NCBI GenBank assembly: GCA_021161995.1 | Contig: JAGGZO010000073.1 | Span: 1-37,196, forward strand | Origin: Candidatus Aenigmatarchaeota archaeon | Lineage (GTDB): Archaea; Aenigmatarchaeota; Aenigmatarchaeia; CG10238-14; SpSt-28 | DNA length: 37,196 nucleotides | Direction of reading: 5' to 3' | In this document: positions 31,420 through 37,196 of the stretch, in pieces | How the letters are laid out: every line of letters starts with the position of its first letter | How positions within the stretch are numbered: the first letter of the stretch is position 1 | Made by a program: the position numbers and the translations under genes | Notes under the pieces: model-generated | Told to the model about the DNA's origin: nothing | The model's database searches: none | The model's input: only the letters and a program-made list of their open reading frames with translations

Positions 31420-32607
31420 TTGAGGATAGCTCATTTTGCTTGGGAGAGCTTGTATTCTATAAAGGTAGGCGGAGTTGCCTATGTTGTTTCTCAGTTAGCT
31501 GAGGCTCAAGCTAAATTGGGTCATGAGGTTCATGTTTTTACTAGAATTGGTCCAAATCAAAAAGTTTATGAAGTAATTAACGGAGTTCATTATCATCGAT
31601 GCCCTTACAGCTATGAAACAGATTTTTTCAAGGAAATGGCTCATAATCTGAGCAATTCAATAGCATATTATTTTAAAGAGGCAGAAAAGAAATTTGGTCC
31701 TTTTGATATAGTTCATGGTCATGATTGGCATATCGTTAATGCGATGGATATAGTGAAGAAAGAACTGAATAAAAAACTGGTTTTTACTTTTCATTCTACG
31801 GAGTATGGTAGGAATGGTAATCATATAGGCGATGGTGGTGTATCTGAAGGTATTAGAGGGCTTGAATGGTATGGCAGCTACATAGCAAACATGGTTACTA
31901 CGATTTCTAATGTTATGCGGGATGAAGTAAAATGGTTATATAAAATACCAGACTGGAAGTTAAGGATAATATACAATGCAATAGATTACGGGAGGTTTGA
32001 TGATTTTGGCTTTGTTGATGCATGGCAAGACGCCAAAAGACATTTGGGTTTTGGAGTTTGGGATCCAGTTATTTTATTTATTGGCAGATTCATGTGGCAG
32101 AAAGGTCCCGATATGCTAGTGGAAGCAATACCTCATGTTGTAAGAGAATTTCCAAACGCTAGGTTTGTGTTTTTGGGAGACGGGCCAATGAGAATGGGTT
32201 GTGAAGACAGAGCTAAGCAATTGAGTGTTTGGGGTAAAAACGCATTCTTTTTGGGTTATGTTAGTGAAGAGGATAAGATAAAATGGCTTAAAGCTTGCGA
32301 TATGCTTGTTGTTCCTAGTAGGAATGAACCTTTCGGTTTAGTTGTGCTGGAGGGATGGGCTAACTATAAACCTGTCATTGCTCCTCATTCTACTGGGGCC
32401 GGAGAAATAATCTGGCACGAAGTTACTGGTTTGAAGGTTTATCAAGAGCCAGAATCTATAGCATGGGGAGTTAAAGAGTTGCTCAGAAGCCCAGATAAAG
32501 CGAAGTGGATGGGTCAGAATGGTAGAGTTGCCGTTGAAAAGAAGTTTAATTGGGATAACATAGCTAGGGAATACGTTGCGGTTTATGAAGAAGTTTTGAG
32601 AGGCTAA
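31420..32607 (+). CDS. glgA: Glycogen synthase (GT-B glycosyltransferase, MJ1606-like)
   Basis: Transfers glucose from ADP- or UDP-glucose to glycogen. 395 residues from TTG 31420, which follows GGTGAT by three bases and gives MRIAHFAWESLYSIKVGGVA, the expected N-terminus with the K-x-GG donor-site motif. The rest shows VHGHDWH, a FTFHSTEYGR acceptor-side segment, ILFIGRFMWQKGPDMLVEA, and SRNEPFGLVVLEG (EX7E motif, the two glutamates of retaining GT-B enzymes). An upstream TTG at 31360 would add 20 residues that do not match the family. It completes the glycogen island. Confidence 0.9.
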   Translation: MRIAHFAWESLYSIKVGGVAYVVSQLAEAQAKLGHEVHVFTRIGPNQKVYEVINGVHYHRCPYSYETDFFKEMAHNLSNSIAYYFKEAEKKFGPFDIVHGHDWHIVNAMDIVKKELNKKLVFTFHSTEYGRNGNHIGDGGVSEGIRGLEWYGSYIANMVTTISNVMRDEVKWLYKIPDWKLRIIYNAIDYGRFDDFGFVDAWQDAKRHLGFGVWDPVILFIGRFMWQKGPDMLVEAIPHVVREFPNARFVFLGDGPMRMGCEDRAKQLSVWGKNAFFLGYVSEEDKIKWLKACDMLVVPSRNEPFGLVVLEGWANYKPVIAPHSTGAGEIIWHEVTGLKVYQEPESIAWGVKELLRSPDKAKWMGQNGRVAVEKKFNWDNIAREYVAVYEEVLRG

Positions 32608-32686
32608 ATGTATAGAAATTAATTTACATAGTTGTTTAACATAATTGTTAAATTGCGAAAATAATAAATATTAGTTAATACAAAAA

Positions 32687-33655
32687 ATGATTATGGTAAG
32701 AATAAATAAAGGAATAGTTCTTAGCATACTAGTGATATCAACCATACTATTGTCCTCAACAGGTTTATCACAAACAGTAATGAACCTTTCAGGACTTGCC
32801 AGGTACAAATGGTATATAGTATTGTCAGGAATAGCAGCAGGTTCTTTAATAGTTGCAGGCCTCTTCCTTGTGAGAAGAGGGTCGAAATATGGTGCGCTAG
32901 TGACTAAACTTGGATTTTTCATGATAGCAGTCACCATATTTGTAGCAGAAATCGCAATAATTTTTGGGTCCCCATACTTTCAAAAATACAGAGGAGACTA
33001 CTACACAGCATGCGGAAAGCAAAAGCCAGAATACTGGATAGATAAATTAGCATGTTACACAGTAGGTTATGTTGGCAAAGAAACAGCACCAGGCGGAAAG
33101 ACAGTTTTTGCTGTATCACTTCTAGTATACTTTGCATTGCTATGGTCAATAATGTACGACCTAGCAAACTCAATAAATATGCCATCTAATATAAATGCTA
33201 GAAGAGTATTTTCATTTGCATTAGCATACATTGCACTAAGAGGCTGGCTAATAACCTACTTTGTACAGTTTGTTGAGTATGGTGCAATAGGATTATCAGC
33301 ATTTTACATAACAGTATTCTTCATTGGTGCAGTATGGAGTCTATTAAATAAAAGATTAGCTGGTTGGTTCATAGGAAATGAAATAGAAAATCTTTACAAG
33401 AGAATAGCTGAGTTGGAACAACGTGGATACACACCACAAGAAGCGCTTAACATACTAGTGAACATGACACAAAAATCTATAATGAACATGTGGAATGAAC
33501 CATATTTCAAGAAACTGATTTACGCAGCAGAAAGTATATTGCCAGGAATAAAAGCACAATATGAAGGAATAAACGGGAATCCAAATTGGAAGTTAAACAC
33601 AAAAGCACAGAAATTCTATGAAGCACTTCATAAAATGATTGAAGCAAGAAAATAA
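32687..33655 (+). CDS. Polytopic membrane protein, possible sixth paralogue of the filament-cluster family
   Basis: Unrecognised; 322 residues (ATG 32687, or 32693). A signal-like N-terminal helix, two helices (about 42-60, 72-92), an exposed loop with two Cys (YTACGKQKPEY; LACYTVGYVG), then LLVYFALLWSIMYDL, polar turn, VFSFALAYIALRGWLITYF, and IGLSAFYITVFFIGAVWSL. This follows the same order as the protein at 16935, also with a soluble helical C-terminus of about 90 residues (NEIENLYKRIAELEQRGYT). The similarity is weaker than among the other five. The next gene downstream is the TadC/FlaJ platform protein. Codon use in this gene is visibly richer in A-ending codons (GCA, ATA) than neighbours, perhaps from high expression. 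Confidence 0.6.
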   Translation: MIMVRINKGIVLSILVISTILLSSTGLSQTVMNLSGLARYKWYIVLSGIAAGSLIVAGLFLVRRGSKYGALVTKLGFFMIAVTIFVAEIAIIFGSPYFQKYRGDYYTACGKQKPEYWIDKLACYTVGYVGKETAPGGKTVFAVSLLVYFALLWSIMYDLANSINMPSNINARRVFSFALAYIALRGWLITYFVQFVEYGAIGLSAFYITVFFIGAVWSLLNKRLAGWFIGNEIENLYKRIAELEQRGYTPQEALNILVNMTQKSIMNMWNEPYFKKLIYAAESILPGIKAQYEGINGNPNWKLNTKAQKFYEALHKMIEARK

Positions 33656-33744
33656 CTTCACCTCTTTTATTTTTAATTTTTATTAATGCTGATATGGTTA
33701 ATCAATAACTATCTTTTAATCTTATAATATTTTAGGAATCGCTG

Positions 33745-35631
33745 ATGGTAGACAGAAAACTTTCATTTTATGAAAAAATATGTAAGGTTTTTGGTAAAGT
33801 TAAGATTAAACCACCGAAACAATTAAGAGAAGAGTATGAAGATCAGATATTGTTTTGTCATTTGCAATTAACACCCAAAGAAGTTTTTTCAACTGCAATA
33901 TTATTTCCAGTAATAATTTTCATCATTTCTTATCTTATTTTTCACTTTCTTGGGCTAATGTCGAATCAACTTTTGGGAATACTGATAATATTCACTAGTG
34001 TTTTGTTTTATTTCTTTTTGAATTACACAAAGTTTTTATCCAGGTTATACAGGAGTAAGGCCTCCAGCGAAATGGTTCTAGCAATAACGTATATGGCCAT
34101 TGCAATGAGAATATCACACAATCTAGAAAAGGCTATAGAATTTGCTGCTAAGAATCTTACAGGTCCTCTTGGCTTAGATTTTAAGGAAATTTATTGGAAA
34201 TTGAGAACAGGTGAGATAAAAAGCGCAGAAGAAGCGATCGATGAAATATCAAGAAAATGGAGAAGTGAATCACAAGAGTTTGTCGACGCATTATCTTTAT
34301 TAAAGATATCTATTGCTGAGCCTTCTGGTAGAGCAGAAAGAACTATATCAGAAGCAGTTCAAATAATACTGAATGAAACAAGAGATAGGTTGAAAGAATA
34401 TGTTATAGAGATGAGGACACCACTAAAAATGATTAATGCGTTTGGTGTTTTGATGCCTTTATTGATAATGATATTTCTTCCTGTGATTGGTATGTTTGCA
34501 CCAGAGTTGATAACTCCAGCATCTGTTATAGTGCTCTATGATTTTGTGTTGCCGTTCATTCTTTACATGATGTTATCTCAGTATGTTTATTCTAAATCTA
34601 GTTCATATCATCAAATCGAAAAGGAAAAGATAAAGGGATATTCCACTAAAAGACAGATAGCTCTTATTGTCAGTCTGATAATATTTAGCTTGTCATTGTA
34701 TTTTTTGTTTAAATTGAGTAAGTTAGACCTTTCAAAATTCGATAACTCTCAGTTTAACTTCTCGATGATGTTTATTGTTTTATTGGGTTTATCTATTGCC
34801 CTTAATTATATCATAAGAAGTTTTAGGTATAAAGGAATGAGTAAAGATTTGATGAAAATAGAGGATGAGATACCAAATTTTTTGACGCAATTATCGGTTG
34901 TCGTTAAAACTGGTAAACCAATAGAAAAAAGTTTTGAAGAGTTATTGCCAAGATTGAAAAAATTCAAGATAAGAATGGTAGTTGAAGACATACTTTCAAG
35001 AATAAGAGGTTTTGGTATGACGCTAGATAAAGCAATAACCGGTGAAGGAGGTGTTATCAGTAAATACCCTTCTAAGATGTTGAGAATAGCGCTTGAAAAC
35101 ATTGCTGATACGTATAAAAGAGGGACTCTGATGTTATCTGTTGCTGTCAGGACGATGCAAGAATTTTTTGATAATCTAAAAGAAATCGATAGAACTTCAA
35201 ACGAAGTTTTATCAGAAACAGCTTCTCAACTAGAAATAACTGCAAGCGTATTAGCTCCTTTGAGTGCTGGTATCGTTATTGGTTTAGTTGCAATAGTTAT
35301 TAGCATGATGACGTTCTTTGCTCCTCAGTTTGAAAATCTCAGCGGGTTTATCGGTGAAACTGCAACTAGCACCTTATCTATCTTTGGTGATATGCAAGAT
35401 CAGATGCCATTCGCTTTCTACCAGTTATCTATAGGTATTTATGTGATAGAGCTCTCTTTCATTCTTTCATGGTTCACCAATGAGATAAAACATGGTGAAA
35501 ATGAAATAGAAAAAATGGCTAATATAGGTAAAACTATTCTGATTTCTGTGGTAGTTTTTGCTATCGTAAGCTCAATTCTTTACTATGGAATAACTGGAAT
35601 TATAAATTTCTCCAGTTTAACATATATTTGA
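33745..35631 (+). CDS. TadC/FlaJ-type platform membrane protein with two T2SSF domains
   Basis: 628 residues. Two cytoplasmic helical T2SSF domains: about 100-230 (MVLAITYMAIAMRISHNLEKA; LRTGEIKSAEEAIDEIS) and about 370-495 (IPNFLTQLSVVVKTGKPIEK; YPSKMLRIALENIADTYKRG). They are separated and flanked by about nine transmembrane helices, including a C-terminal set from 500. This is the membrane platform that the FlaI/GspE-type ATPase drives in archaeal pili and archaella. Downstream, overlapping at TGATG, are four or five small single-helix proteins, probably filament subunits. The motor encoded at 17837 is its likely partner. Confidence 0.88.
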   Translation: MVDRKLSFYEKICKVFGKVKIKPPKQLREEYEDQILFCHLQLTPKEVFSTAILFPVIIFIISYLIFHFLGLMSNQLLGILIIFTSVLFYFFLNYTKFLSRLYRSKASSEMVLAITYMAIAMRISHNLEKAIEFAAKNLTGPLGLDFKEIYWKLRTGEIKSAEEAIDEISRKWRSESQEFVDALSLLKISIAEPSGRAERTISEAVQIILNETRDRLKEYVIEMRTPLKMINAFGVLMPLLIMIFLPVIGMFAPELITPASVIVLYDFVLPFILYMMLSQYVYSKSSSYHQIEKEKIKGYSTKRQIALIVSLIIFSLSLYFLFKLSKLDLSKFDNSQFNFSMMFIVLLGLSIALNYIIRSFRYKGMSKDLMKIEDEIPNFLTQLSVVVKTGKPIEKSFEELLPRLKKFKIRMVVEDILSRIRGFGMTLDKAITGEGGVISKYPSKMLRIALENIADTYKRGTLMLSVAVRTMQEFFDNLKEIDRTSNEVLSETASQLEITASVLAPLSAGIVIGLVAIVISMMTFFAPQFENLSGFIGETATSTLSIFGDMQDQMPFAFYQLSIGIYVIELSFILSWFTNEIKHGENEIEKMANIGKTILISVVVFAIVSSILYYGITGIINFSSLTYI

Positions 35632-35753
35632 TGAAAGCCAGTGTGGAAAACAGAACTATGTTGACAATAATTTTGTTGATATTTGTTTTGTTATTGGTTG
35701 CATTTTTTCTGTATATAGTTAATAAACTTCCTGAAAAACTGGTTGGTGTATAG
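35631..35753 (+). CDS. 40-residue single-helix protein coupled to the platform gene
   Basis: ATG shares the junction TGATG with the platform stop, so it is translationally coupled. The product is MKASVENRTML, then a 20-residue hydrophobic helix (TIILLIFVLLLVAFFLYIV) and a short NKLPEKLVGV tail. It resembles a bare pilin helix with almost no head. Unrecognised; perhaps a minor pilin or assembly peptide. The next ATG is two bases after its stop, which strengthens the case that it is real. Confidence 0.6.
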   Translation: MKASVENRTMLTIILLIFVLLLVAFFLYIVNKLPEKLVGV

Positions 35754-35755
35754 GT

Positions 35756-35947
35756 ATGAAAAAAGGTATAGCAGTAGAAACGATTGTGTATGGTGTTATA
35801 GCAGTTTTTGCATTGATTTTGCTAACTATGCTTTTCATGAAATTTATACCGAGCTTCAATCAAATGATAGTTAGTGCTTTCGGAAAAATGAAGAGTGCAT
35901 TTTGTGATGTCTTGCCATGGTATGCAAGATGGATATTTTGCCGGTAA
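35756..35947 (+). CDS. 63-residue pilin-like small membrane protein
   Basis: Begins MKKGIAVETIVYGVIAVFALILL. A basic start, Gly, and a Glu four or five residues into a hydrophobic helix are as in type IV pilin or archaellin signal sequences (cleavage expected after Gly4). The short head has two Cys (AFCDVLPWYARWIFCR), so a disulfide loop is possible. It overlaps the next micro-ORF in another frame and contains the first copy of a 20-bp direct repeat. Probably a major or minor filament subunit; function inferred from context. Confidence 0.65.
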   Translation: MKKGIAVETIVYGVIAVFALILLTMLFMKFIPSFNQMIVSAFGKMKSAFCDVLPWYARWIFCR

Positions 35948-36010
35948 TTTTAGTCCTAGCTTTTTGTATAACTTACTCTGTGTCAAGATTTGCAAGATGG
36001 TTATTTTGCC
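35923..36010. repeat. 20-bp direct repeat, 68 bp apart
   Basis: TGCAAGATGGATATTTTGCC at 35923-35942 and the same with one change (GGTT for GGAT) at 35991-36010. Both copies encode ARW-I/L-FC near a C-terminus, but in different reading frames relative to each other, suggesting a partial duplication with a frame change at the end of the small pilin-like gene. Confidence 0.85.
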
Positions 36011-36036
36011 AATTTATTTTCCTTTGTGTAGAATAA
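35929..36036 (+). CDS. Possible 35-residue membrane peptide overlapping the pilin-like gene
   Basis: Starts at ATG 35929 inside the preceding gene (another frame): MDILPVILVLAFCITYSV then SRFARWLFCQFIFLCVE, a hydrophobic helix with four Cys and the duplicated ARWLFC motif. It ends five bases before the next gene. It fills the only gap in this tight operon, but it may equally be the frame-shifted remnant of a longer or duplicated pilin tail. Weak evidence. Confidence 0.35.
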   Translation: MDILPVILVLAFCITYSVSRFARWLFCQFIFLCVE

Positions 36037-36040
36037 AATT

Positions 36041-37033
36041 ATGCAATTGATAAACACGATAATCATTCTAATAATGATAACAATATTTCTAGCTGTGTTT
36101 GTTCCAATGCTTCTAAAGACATTTTCTGGTAACCTTGATTTCATTCATAAGATACTTGGCACAAGTGATTATGAAAAAGCATTTAGAGAGGCTAGTAATT
36201 TAGAAAAATATATTGTGTGTGTTTATGAAACTTGTAAGGAAGGAATAAACAACGGATTTTGTAGCGAGTTAGGTATAACACCATATAACCCAAAGCTACA
36301 AACAGTCTATGAGTTATTGGGTTTTGAGTTCCCAAAAGAGGGGGTTTGTGGCGGGGATCATGGCTACGCAGATCAATTTCCGTTAGTGGTCCATATTAAA
36401 GAAGGAGATATAGTAAATAGAGATAAAATACGTGCACTCTCTGAAGATAAAATAAAGTGTATAAACTCGGATAATGGTAATGTGTATGTGCTCATAAACG
36501 AATATGGAGATGATGATTTTTTTGAAACTACAAATCCAGATAATTCAGATGATTGCAAACCTAAATATGCTAAATATTACAATCCCGCCTATGAAGTTAG
36601 AGTTAAAAAATCTGGTATTGTGTATGTTTGGGATAAGGTAATACAACCGATTAGCGGAGGCGAGATACATGAGATAATGGTTAAACCTTATGGTTATTTT
36701 ATTAATCTGACTTCTGATGAAGATCACACGGACGAGATTTATATATACTCTGCTCACTCAACACTTAGGAGAATACACTATAATGGTGTTGATTATTTTA
36801 TTTATCTATGTCCAAAAGCTACTCCTGGTGGTAATTGTAATAATGTGGATGATGCGAGTGATGAAAATGCGTATGATGTAAAGATTTGTAATGTTGATGA
36901 AGAATATTGTGAAACTAAAGATCTTAAAAAAAATCAACCATACACTTTTTACGATATTCGAATAACATATAATGGTATTGCTTCAGACTCTCATGGCCAT
37001 AAATACATGAAATTTACAGTCAAAGCAGTATGA
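36041..37033 (+). CDS. Membrane-anchored extracellular Cys-containing protein, pilin-like
   Basis: Unrecognised; 330 residues. An N-terminal helix (residues 3-26, MQLINTIIILIMITIFLAVF) with almost no preceding charge anchors a large acidic, beta-rich exterior domain. About ten Cys (CVYETC; GFCSE; GVCGG; IKCIN; DDCKPK; YLCPKATPGGNC; KICNVDEEYC) suggest several disulfides, consistent with a surface location. Its place after the platform and small pilin-like genes suggests a filament tip, adhesin or minor pilin. No catalytic motif seen. Confidence 0.6.
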   Translation: MQLINTIIILIMITIFLAVFVPMLLKTFSGNLDFIHKILGTSDYEKAFREASNLEKYIVCVYETCKEGINNGFCSELGITPYNPKLQTVYELLGFEFPKEGVCGGDHGYADQFPLVVHIKEGDIVNRDKIRALSEDKIKCINSDNGNVYVLINEYGDDDFFETTNPDNSDDCKPKYAKYYNPAYEVRVKKSGIVYVWDKVIQPISGGEIHEIMVKPYGYFINLTSDEDHTDEIYIYSAHSTLRRIHYNGVDYFIYLCPKATPGGNCNNVDDASDENAYDVKICNVDEEYCETKDLKKNQPYTFYDIRITYNGIASDSHGHKYMKFTVKAV

Positions 37034-37064
37034 GCATATAATTTGTTTACAAAAATAATATTTT

Positions 37065-37196
37065 ATGGCAAAGGGTCTAACTGAATATCTCTTGAAATTT
37101 ATTCTCGGAGTTATATTAGTCGCTCTTGCTTTTTTTGCGATGAAAAAAGCTTATAATGAAGCTAGTACAAAAATAATGGAATATCTTGGTATATAC
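37065..37196 (+). CDS. Pilin-like protein, cut by the right window edge
   Basis: ATG 37065, 44 codons visible and no stop. MAKGLTEYLLKFILGVILVA resembles the K-G-hydrophobic pilin start seen at 35756 (KKGIAVET), with Glu shortly after Gly, then a helix and a charged helical stretch (MKKAYNEASTKIMEYLG). Likely another small subunit of the same operon, which continues beyond the window. Confidence 0.55.
   Translation, partial: MAKGLTEYLLKFILGVILVALAFFAMKKAYNEASTKIMEYLGIY

Noticed and set aside
1..37196. CRISPR arrays, insertion sequences, toxin-antitoxin pairs, phage genes
   Set aside because: I looked for regularly spaced repeats, transposase motifs and phage structural genes and saw none; the only mobile elements are the tRNA-Phe intron and the intein.

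Overview
This window is AT-rich and archaeal. The evidence is topoisomerase VI, archaeal NMD3, aIF1A, Rio1 and a Dim2-like KH protein, ribosomal protein S17e, Pelota, Alba, archaeal S-adenosylmethionine synthetase, diphthine synthase, ADP-dependent sugar kinase, cupin glucose-6-phosphate isomerase, an archaeal-type SRP RNA, and tRNA introns with bulge-helix-bulge junctions. Short intergenic spaces, reduced proteins (Pelota, Trm5), a class II aldolase and many small membrane proteins would suit a small-genome archaeon such as a DPANN lineage. That placement is inference; I cannot name the taxon.

Layout. 1-2812 (minus): a tightly packed glycolytic operon in the order triosephosphate isomerase, ADP-dependent phosphofructokinase, class II fructose-bisphosphate aldolase (cut by the window edge). 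2848-4353: a Trm5-like tRNA methyltransferase, tRNA-Leu, a 34-residue acidic, Trp-containing microprotein, and SRP RNA; the last two diverge from one AT-only promoter box. 4392-7877: membrane-anchored Lon-like protease, an M50-like protein without its HExxH motif, a YdjM-like membrane protein, tRNA-Val, a class III signal-peptide protein, and a Pelota lacking its central domain. 7827-9290: S17e and SAM synthetase. 9351-10062: tRNA-Phe split at a non-canonical position by a 638-nt intron carrying a LAGLIDADG endonuclease whose frame runs through both tRNA exons. 10103-15054 (minus): operon nmd3, aIF1A, rio1, dim2, top6B, top6A, with overlapping junctions. 15278-15930: intron-containing tRNA-Thr and tRNA-Trp, then alba.

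16020-22412 and 32687-37196 hold what looks like a surface-filament or secretion system: a FlaI/GspE-type ATPase, a two-domain TadC/FlaJ platform protein, pilin-like small proteins, two coiled-coil proteins, and five or six polytopic proteins sharing one sequence pattern that I cannot assign to a named family. This is the best candidate for an undescribed system here.

22416-32607 returns to housekeeping and carbon metabolism: diphthine synthase, a PPP-family phosphatase, PEP synthase interrupted by a 308-residue intein exactly at the catalytic histidine, then a glycogen island (GH57 amylase, debranching enzyme, cupin PGI, glycogen synthase). With the glycolytic operon at the left edge, these genes cover much of the route glycogen - hexose phosphate - triose phosphate, with PEP synthase serving gluconeogenesis.

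Translation signals appear in two classes: several transcript-first genes look leaderless, while operon-internal and some single genes carry GGTGAT or GAGGTG Shine-Dalgarno motifs.
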